From assembly GCA_944472135.2 (NCBI GenBank), contig OX235267.1, positions 20,815,452 to 20,879,451 of the forward strand: a DNA stretch of 64,000 nt, written 5' to 3'. The DNA is from Trichobilharzia regenti. Taxonomy: Eukaryota > Platyhelminthes > Trematoda > Strigeidida > Schistosomatidae. A program made the position numbers and the translations under genes. Each line of letters opens with the position of its first letter. Positions within the stretch are counted from its first letter, which is position 1. The notes beneath the pieces are model-generated. The model did not search any database. It saw nothing but the letters and a program-made list of their open reading frames with translations, and had not been told where the DNA came from. This document shows positions 12,430-24,925 of this stretch, piece after piece.

Positions 12430-13600
12430 TCACCGAAAATACCCATTGAGTCATGATGAAAATAAAAGACAAATTCAGCGAAGATAATTTTCTTTATCGA
12501 CGAAATCATCTTCAGAGGCTGTACAGTCGTATTTATACGTACAAAAGGTATATACTGGTCTAATATTGAGTAATAGGAGTGAGGTAATTGGTATAATCAC
12601 TCAGAAGTGGCTTTAGATGTGAAAATTAAAAGTTGTAAATTACGTGGTACTCAACGGAACAAAGTTAGAAATTTGATAAGGTTAAAATTGCTTCTGAGTG
12701 AGAATAAAGGTATTTGAGTGTCAATTTAACAAGTGTGAAGAGGGTGTGAAATGTACGGAAGGAGCACATGAGAGTGATAATAGTGAATTATTAAAGCAAA
12801 GGCAAACTAAAAATAACATTAAAAAAGAAAAGAAGAAAGAAAACATTTTTTACAGGGAACGACTTGTGAAAAGGTAGAATAAGAGACTGGACAAACTTTA
12901 TCTGGGTTGTATTAACGGATTGCCAGCGCCTCCACCATACACAAAAGCCGAAACCTGACGCCCTTTGTACCATTTGGCTTCACTTTGTAGATGACCTTGA
13001 AAGACGACTCTGGTGGAGCTACGTGGCCTGAGTTCACTAAATGCTCGAGAACTTAGCCAGTAACTGTCTTTCATTGTCCATTTGCTAACCATGCCGGATA
13101 TTGTTCAGAGATGTGTTTGAAAAGCGTGCGCTTTGTGCGGCCAATATAACTAGCTCCACACGAGCAGGTGAATTTATAAACACACATTGAGGTGGCCCAA
13201 AGCGGCAGTTTATCCTTCACACATACATTGATCATTTGTCGGCCGTACAAATTGATACGTAGCTCAGCCACAAAGAAGGCTTTCCTCAGTGATCTGCACA
13301 AGCGATTCTTTAGGATCTCAGTTGCGGTATAACCTTTAAGTTCAACGTTCAGAAATAGCAGTTTCTTCGACACCGTCTGGATTCTTTCAGGCTTTTCCCT
13401 TAACTTCATGTTTTTCTCGATGAATCTTGGAGGGTATTCATTCTCTATCAGGACTTGTCTGAGTCGCCTCAGTTCTTCGCTGAATTTTTCTGTGATATAT
13501 GCTTTAAAGTGGTTATCAAACATAATCGATATGAATTGAAAAGCCTTTCCATATATAGAAATACTGAACATGTTTATGCTGCATTAGATTTCCAGAAGGC
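12430..13600 (-). mobile_element. Penelope-like element, 3' half with GIY-YIG endonuclease remnant
   Basis: The 166-codon - strand frame 13571-13071 reads like the reverse-transcriptase tail and endonuclease linker of Penelope-like elements: NEYPPRFIEKN, a KLLFLNVELKGYTATEILKN-type segment, then VYKFTCSCGASYIGRTKRT, the GIY-YIG-like endonuclease core with its Cys-containing insert. After a frameshift near 13075, the lower frame continues with VLEHLVNSGH, SSFKVIYKV and MVEALAIR, the usual C-terminal end. 12430-12590 is a non-coding terminal segment shared with 40405-40570. Missing the main polymerase domain; 5'-truncated and broken. Confidence 0.82.
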
Positions 13601-13981
13601 TTTACTATAACATGATAGAATTATTCGTTATTCGTCATAAGTGTGTAGTCAGTTGTTTGCGACCTCGTGTGACTATCATATTGCACTAGCCTTCTTAAGT
13701 TTTCAGGGCTAGAATGATTGACCTAGAAAAACACTTAGCCATTTCACTGCATGTAATATTACAATAGGATGGTACAAGGTGAAAATTTTGCTTTTGTTAG
13801 AAAACCAACACATGCAATTGAAATGACGCAACGCCTACACGAGATATATGTGAAAATACGATGAATACCAAGTGGAAGAGAAATATATGAAGCAAATTAT
13901 GAGGGCGTGTGAATACATGGATATCATTATGAGTATTAAATTGTGCTTGAAACGTCATCCAGTTATTAAGACTTGTATCTC
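13601..13981. other. Anonymous sequence
   Basis: Nothing recognisable between the Penelope remnant and the next tRNA-like repeat. Confidence 0.45.
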
Positions 13982-14150
13982 CATGTGTCGGTGGCACAGT
14001 GCTTAGGACTCTCGACGACCATGCACATGGTCCGGACATAGAAATCTCTACGAGATGTCCGGTGTCAAATATTAAATAGACAAAGGACAGCAAATTTACT
14101 ACGATTTGCCGAAGCAATCGCAATCAAAAGACTTAAACCAGACTTATGCA
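13982..14150 (+). repeat. tRNA-derived SINE copy with divergent 3' part
   Basis: Begins like the 30944 SINE (TGTCGGTGGCACAGTGCTTAGG, box A, then GACCATGCACATGGTCCGG) but loses box B and instead has CCGGACAT at 14032-14039 and ATGTCCGG at 14055-14062, which can form an 8-bp hairpin with a 15-nt loop. The 3' end is uncertain. Confidence 0.55.
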
Positions 14151-14983
14151 TACAGAAAGAGGGTGTGATTAACCTCTCACTTCCTTGGTAACAGAATTTT
14201 GATTTTGATTAGTCATCTAATTCAGTGATCTCAACTCACTGAACAAATCTTAATCTCATAAACTGTAACCATTTTTGTTTCTTGAGTTGCTATGTGAACC
14301 TAAAAGCTAACACTGTTCTGTTAATCAATTTTTTCTGTTTTCTGTCTTACCCCTCACCCTCTTTTCAACTTTAAAAGCATATAAATTGATGATGAAAACT
14401 TAAACTAAAATCATTGTGATGCTTTCATTTAGATGCGTCAATTTTATAGTATCTCTTTTCTACCACCACTCGAACATTAAAGTATGTTATTATCATCTAT
14501 ATAACCATTGTAATTTCAGGTAGTCTGCAGCTGATGAGAACCTGTGAAATAGAATGATATCATTTTATACTGCAAATTTCGTCTTACTTTCTTTAATGAG
14601 AAATAAGTAGGTTGGAAAACCGATGTCATATTGTTGTATTCATTTTTTATAGTAAAATCATGATTATCAGTTTTAGGTCCATAAAATTGAAAGTATGATA
14701 GAATAAAAAATATACTCCTAGTGTAAAAGTAGGAAATCCGTTGTCTACTCATGTCTCATGTTTATTGTTTTGTCCTCTCTTGTGATTCCCTCAGCATGGA
14801 AGTCGGAAACTTTATTACTCGACTATTCAGGAGACGGTTAACATCCTTTAGACATAAATGATTTATATGAATTATTTGCCTCGTGGTATCCAGTTTTTGT
14901 GTAAATATGCAGTTCTGTAGATCAAGTGTACTGTGCATTAAGGTTCAGTGAAATTTGATACCACATTTTATTTCATTTGTATT

Positions 14984-15204
14984 TTAGTCCTTTACGTTCC
15001 AAGTGGAACATAGAACTTCAGGCTAGAGCAGTTTTAGTAGCAGTGGTGTTTATTTTTACGGGATGGTGTTTCTAGCCTCATGTCCAACCTTCCCTCTTTA
15101 CCAATCTTATTACTACTGGCTTACCAAGGTAAAGGAGTGAGTCGACTAGGGATCGAACCTTTGACCATATGCGTGGTTAACGAGCATTCTACCACCGACG
15201 CACA
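14984..15204 (-). repeat. tRNA-derived SINE (family A), copy 1
   Basis: On the - strand the 5' end carries TGCGTCGGTGGTAGAATGC-type box A and GGTTCGATCCC-type box B. The body holds a GAGGCTAG-rich segment, and the 3' end reads into ATGTTCCACTTGGAACG. Same structure as copies at 19936, 29181, 42108, 47421 and 63683. Confidence 0.75.
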
Positions 15205-15849
15205 TTTCGATACCATAGGCTGTTAGAATTTAATGAATTGTAAGACATGGACATAGGTCTCTTACATCATAGATACTGATCTGCTAGGCCCAATTGGAAC
15301 TTTGCGAGAATTCGTTCTTATACAATGCGGAGTTTGGTTGTCAAGACTGATTCACAGTCACTTTTAATCGTCTGTTGTTTTTGTTTACCTGCGTTCAAGC
15401 CAAACTTTTCCTTGATGCTCTCTGGTTACACACACTAAACCATATGCCAAGTCAACTTGCTTACTTTTAAAGTCCAAGGCTGCAGATGTACTTCTGTCGC
15501 GTTGATACCATCTCACTTTAAGTTATACATATACCTTGATGTTTTACCTTGCTACCTGTGTTTATGTATTGAATAAGCTTTATCAATTTTTTTCCTTTTG
15601 AAATGATTTCTTTGTATTTTTGTTTATTTCTCAGAAATAGAAATGATTCATTCAATGTGTAGGAATTTTCGTTATCAATGAGATAAATTCAAATCATCAG
15701 TGTGTAAGTTATTTGTCAACCAAATGGTTTACAGTGAAGCTGCGACATAAAATCAGTAACAAGTTTTTCTGTGCCATCATGTAATGATATAGCAGTTACA
15801 ACATTCATGTGTGCTCTTCGAAGGGCAGCTCTATTTCATGAGTTGACCA

Positions 15850-16095
15850 GGTTAGAATTCAGGGGTCATTGAATTCCAGCCCAAGTAACTGAATGACCAA
15901 CGAGCTTGGTTTTATAACCTCGGGGTTCAGGTCTCTATCCCTGGAGGGAGAGTAGGTGCGCACTGATTAAGAGTCCTGAAATAGGACGAAGCAGATGTCC
16001 AGTGCCCTGTGATTTTTAATGATCCCTCTAACTGATTTTGGTTCTTGACGAAAATCGAACAATTGAAATTAACCGTAAACCCTCACAAATTTCAT
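15850..16095 (+). repeat. Degenerate hammerhead-type repeat
   Basis: Recognisable by GTTAGAATTCAGGGGTCATTG, then GCACTGATTAAGAGTCCTG with AGGACGAAGCAGATGTCCAG, and the tail ACCCTCACAAAT. The core carries an insertion (CTGATTAAGA) and GAAG for GAAA, so it should be inactive. Confidence 0.7.
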
Positions 16096-16099
16096 AATC

Positions 16100-19000
16100 T
16101 AAATTTCTGTGTGAATTTCTACATCTGCAATCCAACGAAAATCATCGACGGAGTCGTCTGACACTAGTAGTGTGAATGCTGCATATTTACCGTATTGGCT
16201 GAAATGGATTAAGTGAAAAGCAACATATGTCTCAAAGATACAACAGAAATTCATAGCCAGATATGCATGAGCTTTGGGCATTTCTTTTTATCACCCAATA
16301 AGGCTCAGTGTTGAAACGTCGAAATTCCCAATCGAGAATTTACACAGTCTTTTAAAGAGACTAAAAATGATTGTACACTCTCCCTATACCGTAGCAGAAC
16401 TGACAGAATTGCGTAGGGAATAAAATTAGCAACAGTAGAAGGATATGATAAAGCTAAAGAGCTTAGATGACAGATATATGGGTTTATGTAGCTGATGCTA
16501 AACTGTGGGCAGCTAATACTTCCTGACTGCTCATACTGTGTAAATGGGCTTCATTTTGGGTAATACTAAAGTGAAAGAAAATCACTTTTTATGATCCCAA
16601 AGCTCAAAGGTTGGATGCTCGAGGACGGTAATATTTGAACTGTTTAAAAATAATGGCATTTATAGAGTTTTGTTCGCACGAAAATCATTTCTAGTGTATA
16701 CGAACTTCTTGGGTTGTTTTGGGATGTATACCATTTTGGAAAACAGGTGTCCATGATAAACATCTTGCTGTCGTCACACCCCCGTTTATCAGCAGTTTTA
16801 TGTCGTTCTCATATCTCCGTTATGGTGTAAGCAACTTATTCTTTGGTGATAATTGGTTCAAGTCCAAGTTGTATTCAATCTATCTTTTCCACATGGTAAG
16901 CCAGATTTCCAGGAATAATCGGCTTCATCACTGTGATATCGAGGCAATAGTACCACAGTAAGGTGGAAACTACCTGTCAAGATATCAGTATATATTTTTA
17001 TCACTCATGACATTCACACTCATCATATGATAATTCTCTCCTCTGCAGCTAAGATGATAAACAATCTTTAAATTATCATGGTTTGCAACTAGTTCATGAC
17101 ATTTGCGCCTAACTGTCATTTTCGATTTTTCCTTAATTTTTAATTTTCCCTCTTTTATTTTTATTTCTACTGGTAATATTTTCCATAAGGACTACTTACC
17201 TTGGAAGTATAAGTTTTATAAATTATTGTATCAATTCCAACACTTTAACAACTTATAACTTTGAGAGAGATTCAACCTTTCTTAAGATTTAGGAGGTAAC
17301 TAACAGTTGATAAGTTGTAATGCCTCTCTGAATCTAAGTCCAAGTGGTAAATATTATTAAACGTATGTTATATTTACAGTTGGTGAATGTCGTTCATCAT
17401 ATGCGTTAGATTCGCACAAATCTAACCGTTCGATTCTGGACAAGTGATTAGAGAATATCCTGGTAGCCAACATGCATAAATGACTTTAAGTTAAATTTTC
17501 TATTCCATTCTGAATGTGTTTTGTTGAACCGTCTCAAACTAGAAAGAGTTATCGAGCCCTGTAGGCACCCCTGTTGTCGTCTAAATAATGTCGATTCTCG
17601 AAAAAAACTGTCTTATTAATTTTTCATAGTAATAATAGCTTCAGTCTAGAGAAAATGTTTACACAATGTACAGAACTCTCAGTGTAATAAATTGCATAAT
17701 ATTTTCTCTTCATCTAGAATCATCAAGTAAAACACCAATGTATAGTATATCATGTGAAGCAATGCTGTTCGTTCAGCAGCATAAACCAATCTTCCATAAT
17801 AGTTTTCTTTTGTCTTTGTAAAATGCACACTGGGAGTTTGAAGGTCAATTCGAAATGTGAGTGGGTATATGACTCAAGAACAATAACTGAATGGTTGAAA
17901 CAATAAGAATAGGAAGAAATAAGATGCATCGTGTTGAATGGCAATTCAGATCGCCCAGTGATTCAATTAGGAATACATGGATGTACATGACACTTTTTCC
18001 CCTTTTCTCACTTATCTAAATTATGTAATTTTACGGATTGTTTTTCAAACACTTTAGTCTTCTACCTTGTTACGCTTCATGCATACATTACGCATGATTT
18101 TCATTGACAAGGTTAAACGTCGATTGGAAAAAAAAGTTAAATTAAGTAGTAACTTGTTTTATTTGGTCAACTTTTGTTTGTATTTAATAACGAAACTTTT
18201 AATAAAATTGTTATTCACACCTGTTGAACAAACACATTCACTGACTTGAAAAGTATCTTACGAAATAAGCAGAGAAGTAATAATATCAATAGTCACTGGA
18301 ACTTTGACTATCAGGTGATTGTCTATAGTCTAAAATTCCCAGTCTAAAAAAAGGTGTGTTCTACAAATTTTATGTCCACCTACAAAATAACACACCAACA
18401 ACGAATGTACTACACTATTCAGCATAAATGTCTGACATTCATGCAGAGCGCAGGTTTTTACAAATACAGATGTAAAAATGCGTTGTATGTCATGTCTATG
18501 CGTATATGTAAAGCTGAACTGTTTTCTATCTGTAGTTTTGCAAACCTGCCTGCAGGACTTTTGTACTTACAGTTTACCTTGGTTGATGTTGTGACGAATA
18601 AATAAGAACTCATATTAGTTGGTATGGTTATGTAGAACAGGTTTTACGGTCTTTGTCTCTCTGTAGTGTGTGTATTGTTGATATGTCTGTTTGGGATTAG
18701 ATACTGGCAGTTGTGTTCTGGACAAGATTTCACGTAATTCGGGGAGGAATCTAGAAGGGAATGCCTTAGTAAAGACTGAAAAACGAAATGTGTGTTACGC
18801 AATGACCTAGTCAGTCTGAATGTGTGAAACGGAAAAACAGTTAGTGTACACAGAATAAGATGCTTAAATAAAATGTATGTCAGAAATTCAGTGTTCTTAA
18901 TAAATAATAATAATGACGATAACAAATTACAAAACAATAATAATAATAGTAGTAAACCAAAACATCAAACAATAAAATGAAACTAAATTTTGACAAAATG

Positions 19001-19220
19001 TTACTCTGGCCATTCTAAGGCAAGTGATGAACACAATGGTCTCGTTTTAGGCCTCAAATAGCCACTGATTTATTTACCTACAAATGGCGTATTGCACTTT
19101 CTTTCATGCAACTTTCATGCTACTGGGGAACTTTGTGCATCATTATGAAGCAATTATAAAGGAGTGACTGATGATAGAATTATTACTACTGTGTTTGTAT
19201 GCTTTGGCTAGCCAATCTGT
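16100..19220. other. Anonymous AT-rich sequence
   Basis: No recognised gene or repeat. An AATAATAATAATGA-type run near 18900-18955 is simple sequence. Confidence 0.5.
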
Positions 19221-19224
19221 GCAG

Positions 19225-19500
19225 TGCTGGAAAATAGATTAACGGACTTTACGTTGTGTGTGGCCGATCTAATTTGCACCATAGGAACAGGTAAGCTGGT
19301 AAATACACACTGAGATGGTCAAAAGCAGTATTTTCTCTTCAACTCATGACTGGATTAATTGTCAACTGGAGAATGAGACTTGTGAAACGGCAGCATAAAA
19401 TTTCTTTTTCATACCCTCAGACATGAACATGGAATCCAACAACACTATTTTAAAAGACGTAAAAGCCAATGAAGCCTACTATTGTACATTTGGTCAGTCT
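19225..19500 (-). mobile_element. Degraded Penelope-like element fragment
   Basis: The - strand reading VCIYQLTCSYGAN, a stop, then IGHTQRKVR lines up with VYKFTCSCGASYIGRTKRT of the 13071 copy, with upstream sequence also parallel. Several stops; only the endonuclease region is left. Confidence 0.65.
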
Positions 19501-19935
19501 AGAAGTGTTGAGTTAACTAAATATCAGTTTGCTAATTAGTAAAAAAGAAATTCCCTGTAACTGCTTATGAAAATGTATAAGATTCACTTCCTTGTGAATT
19601 AGGAGTAAAGGTGACACCTTAAATGTTGGAGTAGACTTTAATTACTACATTTAAAGCTGAAATAAAAAAATAAAACTAACTGCTAATAGTTCACATATAG
19701 TCAGATGAGATGTCTGCTGAAATTTCAGATTAAAATTGTCCCCATCTAATCCTTTTTAGTTAATAATACCTTATTCAAAATACTATTTAAGCCTTGAATC
19801 TTTAAAGGTTTTAGACGGACAATTGTCACAAGCGTTTTACTTACACAGTTGATTTTCACCAATTTTATTACACTGAAAAAGAGACAGATACATATCCGAC
19901 TCACATGAACATATACTAATATGACGTCATACTTT

Positions 19936-20155
19936 TTTTTACTTCACCTTCCCCAGTGGAACATAGGATTTCAAGCTAATGGCTTGTAGCAAGGTTTACT
20001 TTACAGAATGGGGTTGCTAGCCTCATGCCCAACCTTTCCTCTTTACCAGCATTATTTCTGGCTTAGCTAGGTAAAGGAGTCCATCGGCCGGGAAACGAAC
20101 CCTGGACCATGTGCATGGTCGGCGAGCGTCCTAACTGCTATGCCAACGACGCACT
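19936..20155 (-). repeat. tRNA-derived SINE (family A), copy 2, with TSD
   Basis: Flanked by an 11-bp direct repeat CGTCATACTTT at 19925-19935 and 20156-20166, which proves insertion as a unit. The - strand starts with GTGCGTCGTTGGCATAGCAG (box A region) and holds box B GGTTCGTTTCCCGG. It ends in an A-rich tail after GGGGAAGGTGAAGT. Confidence 0.82.
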
Positions 20156-20166
20156 CGTCATACTTT

Positions 20167-21569
20167 ACATTGCGTTTTTTTCCAAAGTCAGCAAATTTTA
20201 CTATTACTTATACTGATAACAAATCTTTGTCTGTTTAGTAAGCAACTGTGTATTAAAAACACAATGCATTTTTATTTCTTTTTTAAAACGCATCTTTTCA
20301 ATGGTCTTTATCTTGAAATTGTTTACTGACCACCTCATCATATGACTTCTGTGCATAGGCTAATCTAATATACATTGACTATTTTCACCTATGATAACTT
20401 TATCGCATTAATACAATCAAGGATACAGCTGTTTTCCAAAAATTAGGATTTTGGTTTTCTTGCGAGTTATTTTGTCGTTTTCTTTTTACCCACAAATATG
20501 AGGATCGATAAAAATATACATGTATTTTCACGAGATTATAAATTCATTAATAGTGCCATGCAGTTAGGGTTTTGAATGACTTTCTTCCAATTAACAAAGA
20601 TTATTTTAGCCATTGTTCACCGGCCCAATGGTAACTGGCGTCTTATTAGTATGTATAAAACTTGGGTAGCTTGGAGGTATGTAATTCTATATTAGTTTCT
20701 CCAGTCTTCTGCCAACAGCGTGTGATAAGATCACAACCTCAATTATTGTCTCCTACCAAAATGAAGATCCATTCGAATAAACAAACCATATGTCGCTGAT
20801 TCCATATTCATCAACTTTGACAACTCTTTTATTCAAAATGTGACTTGCATGATATTATTCTTTTGCTTCCTTCATCGCTTTTGCAACGTTTGATCATGTG
20901 AACTGATGTGATGTTTTATTTGCTGACTCTGAGAGATGAATTATTAATTGGTTATAACGCATAAAACCCAAACAATTTAGAAGCTTACATGGAAAATATA
21001 AAAGTTTAACTAACCAGGTTTATTAACAGTACAGTCGAACAAGATGTGTGTTTAGGATAATGGAGTACTTAAGCTATAATAAAAAATAAAGTGTGAATGC
21101 ATGTTTTTCATCAGGATGTGAATATCACTCCCTTCCGTTATGCAGACACGTCAGGTATAAGGGTAGACAGAACTGTTTATCACAGTGAATGACATACGAA
21201 TATTAATAAAACACTCAACACTTCACTCAACTTTGTTTATAGAAATAATTACTGTTTCTCATGTTCGAAAATCGTCGTCACCTCACAGTTTTTGTTTCTT
21301 CTTCACTCGTTTCTGGGTATTTCATGCCAATATTTACTGCCTCAATGTCTAGAATATATAGCCAGCATCTAATTTCAGCTCTTACGTTGCCAAATCCATC
21401 ACATTACATACTTACGCACAAGTACAATCTACCACTGTAAAGTGTTTCTAATGAATTTATGACTTTGCAACCGCACTGTCCACAGTGATGTGGGTTGTAC
21501 ACAGTTCACTCTGATGGTTTTATATTGCTATCCAGTCACTTTTTTCATTTTTTAACTTTAAATTTTTAA
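20167..21569. other. Anonymous AT-rich sequence
   Basis: No gene or repeat recognised. Confidence 0.5.
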
Positions 21570-21870
21570 GAGTCAGTTTGTAGGGATTGGATTTGTTCAA
21601 CGTTTTACCACCTGTTAAGATCAGTTAGAGAACCATTGGAAAACCATGGATTACTAAATGTCTGTTTCATCCTAGTCTGAGACTCATCATCAGTGTGCAC
21701 TAACTGGAGTGCGGACCAAGGACCTACCTAATTACAAGTCAAGCTCGTAGACGATTCAACCACTTGGATACGACTCACTGACCCGTGAATCCTAACTTCT
21801 ACGAATTCATGTTTTCTAGCGCGACTGGCACCAGCCAATGTCATTGGCTAGTATTTGTCCTCACACCCAA
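21570..21870 (-). repeat. Degenerate hammerhead-type repeat, near full length
   Basis: Minus-strand copy from the leader (GTGAGGACAAATACTAGCC at about 21865) through GTTAGGATTCACGG and the tRNA-like part to AATCCCTACAAAC at 21575. The core reads CTGATGATGAGTCTC with GATGAAACAGACATTTAG, so stems and core are damaged. Confidence 0.75.
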
Positions 21871-22930
21871 CCGGATGGATTCCATTAGTCGCGACTTTCA
21901 AATAAAAAACAGTTTGAAATATGCAGTGAATGAACATGTGCGTGAAACATGTTTTAACCACCTCAGCCTGTGCAGTTTTATAACACTATGAGCTGGTATG
22001 CTTAAGCTTCACTGTAGAAACTGTTTCGCCCATATAAGTGGGAAGGATGGGTGAAAGTTATACAAAACTTGCAAAGTAGTGGTTAGTTATTTAGAAGATG
22101 ATCGTACTCATTGCTGTTATATGAAGTATTTTCAGTCTAGATGAATCTTAGGGCTATATTCACTAACTGACACACAGGTTACCAATTTCCATTTTCATTA
22201 AATATATATGTATATAATGTTCTCTGTTCACTTCTTGTAAACAAGTTGACTCATTCATCCTAGGTGTGGTAAATAAATATTTATCATTACCATACAGACA
22301 GTAGTACACCCTGAAATAAATCATGATTTACACTGTATAAATGTTTACAAGACTTGGTTTCTATTACTTCTGTCTATGTCTCTCTCTTTCTCTCCATACT
22401 ATCAACCTGGACTAGACACTCATGTTTAATATTGATTAATTTAATATAAATAAATTAGGGTATAAAAATAACAATTGTAGAAAAAAAGAGAACACATTAA
22501 CTCGTCCATTTTTTGTGGATGAAAATTATTTCATGTTATCGTCTATTAAAACAGATGACTTTAATTTACAGGTGTTGTACACAGATAAAATAATTATCAC
22601 AATTTGTGTACAACCTGTTGTTGCTCCTTTCTTTATCCTACTTCTTCGTCTTCGTCAATGTCTTAAGTGCATTTATCACATTCTAGGTATTTTATTGAAA
22701 TGTATTTTATTTTATTAAAATTAAGAATTAGGGTCATTTACACAAAACAATAACAAAGTATTTTTGAATTTCAATTGACTTTTTTTATGCAAATCAAGTG
22801 GACAGTGTAGTCGAGGTTAAACAGTAAAAGAAAAATGTCTTCCTTTCAACTTTTCTTTTATCTATATCAACTGATATTTGTGTGTGTATGTATGTGTACA
22901 CTTTGGTAGATTTTCAAGTTTTTCTTAGAT
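21871..22930. other. Anonymous AT-rich sequence
   Basis: Nothing recognisable. The sequence near 22938 carries, on the - strand, an AATAAA that could belong to the segment at 22970-23670. Confidence 0.45.
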
Positions 22931-22969
22931 ATGCAATATTTATTCTAAGAAATTAACGTGAGAGTTGAA

Positions 22970-23670
22970 TTAAGCATTCTTAACTATGTCGAAGGATATC
23001 ATAGTTGTTGGTGAATTGGTAACGTCTTCATTACCAGAACTTTCAATTTCGCGGACACTTATGAAAGGTTGAAAATTTATATTATTGACGCTATGACGAA
23101 ATGATACTGTGCACTGTCCGTCTATAATAACTTCCCCACGAAATAGTCTGAGATAATTATTGCCTGATAACTGCAGAATAATACACGCATCGCAATAATA
23201 ATTCCTCAAACTCATTTTTATATTCTCCATAGATGGTTCTTTATTGAGTAGGGCGTTAGCTACAGCTGCGATTTCAACTATCTTCATTCAGTACTTCACT
23301 TTCTTCTGGTGAAGCTGTTATATGACAAATTCTGGTCTTGCGTCCAAACTAGATTTCATGCGTTTTTTCAGCTGTTACTGATGAAGCAAAATAACTGTAA
23401 TAAACTTTTCTTGTTAAATAAAATGATGGCACTTGTATAGATAATTCTCTCCTTTCTCCCACGGTGGGAGGAATCTGATTGAAAACCCCCACACTTGAAC
23501 TGGTCTTATTTTTTGGTTTTTTACAAATTGTGTCTTCACTAGAATTCAATACATTATTGGAATCCAGATTATCAATCTGATTTTTAAAATTAATTCGCAT
23601 GGTTTCACTGAAACCGAACTGCGCAAATAATGCATCAGCTGCAAAATTGTTCCGTACTTCTGTGGCTGAC
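22970..23670 (-). pseudogene. Unidentified decayed coding sequence
   Basis: On the - strand an open stretch reads SATEVRNNFAADALFAQFGF just before the frame 23600-23349 (with NSSEDTICKKPKNKTSSSVG and VPSFYLTRKVYYSYFASSV). It meets a TAG at 23349 but stays protein-like for about 22 more codons (RICHITASPEESEVLN). A one-base shift near 23285 then leads into 23287-22970 (KIVEIAAVANALLNKEPSME, YYCDACIILQLSGNNYLRLF, GEVIIDGQC). Composition is far from random. I cannot name the family. An AATAAA follows on the same strand near 22938. With two stops and one frameshift and no convincing introns, a processed pseudogene is likeliest; real exons with unseen splice sites are the alternative. Confidence 0.5.
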
Positions 23671-24203
23671 TAGACAACTGAACCTATATTTCCAGTATGG
23701 AGATAACTTCAAAGACAATCTGGTGGTGAGCATTTTGATCAGTTTAACTTGGAAGGCTTCCTAGTGCTTTTGTTGTTCTTGCGACAATAACTGAACTTGC
23801 TAAAAGCTAGAGGATATGAATAAACACTCCAGCGGAAATTGATATGATTAGATGCAATGCTGAATTATACTAGAATTCGCGATTGTTTGAACTGAACTGA
23901 ATAATCTTCTTGCCAAAATATGTTTAGACGGCGTAATACTGTGTACTGTCCGTCTGTAATAACTGACAAGTCTGAAATATGGTTGAGCAGCTGTCAAGAG
24001 ATTACTAGTTTTGATTATTTACTTTCATTTGAATCGTGACGGATCAATGAGTTGTATGGGCAAGCATACTGAGTGAAATATATCCAGTTTTCGAGTGCTT
24101 TAGAATACAACAGTAGACGATATTATAGGTTTCCAGACCGTAGGTGTTACGAACTTCCTGGAATAATTTGAGCGCCGAGTCAGATTGATTCATTATAAAT
24201 AAA
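23671..24203. other. Anonymous sequence
   Basis: No feature recognised. Confidence 0.45.
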
Positions 24204-24227
24204 TATAATTAATCATGATTAATTATA
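24204..24227. repeat. 24-bp perfect palindrome
   Basis: AT-only arms around a central TCATGA (TTAATCATGATTAA core), self-complementary over 24 bp with no spacer. It directly abuts the hammerhead-like segment. Confidence 0.75.
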
Positions 24228-24320
24228 ATCCCAATAAAGAATCTGCTGAAGAAGCTGTGGCTTACACGGCGAAACGTTCAGAAAAATCTTGTTTGATTTT
24301 CTTAACGCGCTGGGATTAAT
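24228..24320 (+). repeat. Short element with hammerhead-like fold, Penelope-terminus type
   Basis: Bounded by AATCCCA and TGGGATT in inverted orientation. Inside is CTGAAGA (24246), one extra A, a 6-bp stem GCTGTG/CACGGC with loop GCTTA, GAAA (24271), and a self-complementary ACGT followed by TC. This is close to the hammerhead pattern seen in Penelope-like element termini, but the extra A between core and stem II is non-canonical. Could be a decayed ribozyme or chance resemblance. Confidence 0.45.
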
Positions 24321-24769
24321 TTAAACAATTTATAATGAGTAGACGATATTGCTACAATTGAATAAAGATCTCAAAAGAGATATATATTTATATGCATATA
24401 GAGGAGTATCTTGCATTGTCAGTTGGTTTATAATAATGCTTCAGATTCTACAAATACTATCATTATTGTTGTTGTGACTCTTATTATTTGCGCAACTCAC
24501 CTTCTTATAACTGCTCCACTTCCAAGTCACCATAACTGTTGTATATTTCACGTAAGGCTACGCATTTCATGATGAAGCATGAGAAAGATTTAGCTGTAAA
24601 TAGTATCGCTGTAAAATATGTTCTAATTTAGAAATTGTGACGTAATATACCACTAATTTGACTTCATCTCGTTGATTATGCTTTGCACAATTGAGCGAAG
24701 AGAAATTCAAAAATAAATAATGTGTATGCGGTTTCTTCATTGAGATCAGTTCTTAACTAATATTAGAAT

Positions 24770-24925
24770 TGGTTGGAGGATTTTATCGTGAGCTGACATG
24801 AGTTAGAGAACCAGTGGAAAACCTAGGAGTACTGGACAGCTGTTTCGTCGTCGTTGAAATCCTCAGAAATATACACCCAACGGGGTTTGAACCCATGACC
24901 TTCTGGACCTTGGATATTACGAAGT
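24770..24925 (-). repeat. Degenerate hammerhead-type repeat (left of head-to-head pair)
   Basis: Minus-strand copy with GGGTTTGAACCC-type box B region, CTGAGGA core, GAAA and CAGCTGTCCAGTAC. Stem II is lost (TTTC against CGAC) and the stem I 5' arm has changed, so it should be weak or dead. Confidence 0.75.

Noticed and set aside
13797..14123. 108-codon - frame
   Set aside because: Overlaps the SINE at 13982 and has no motif; looks accidental.
18354..18937. Open frames of 83 (+) and 97 (-) codons
   Set aside because: Composition is random-like and no homologous motif or splice support was seen.
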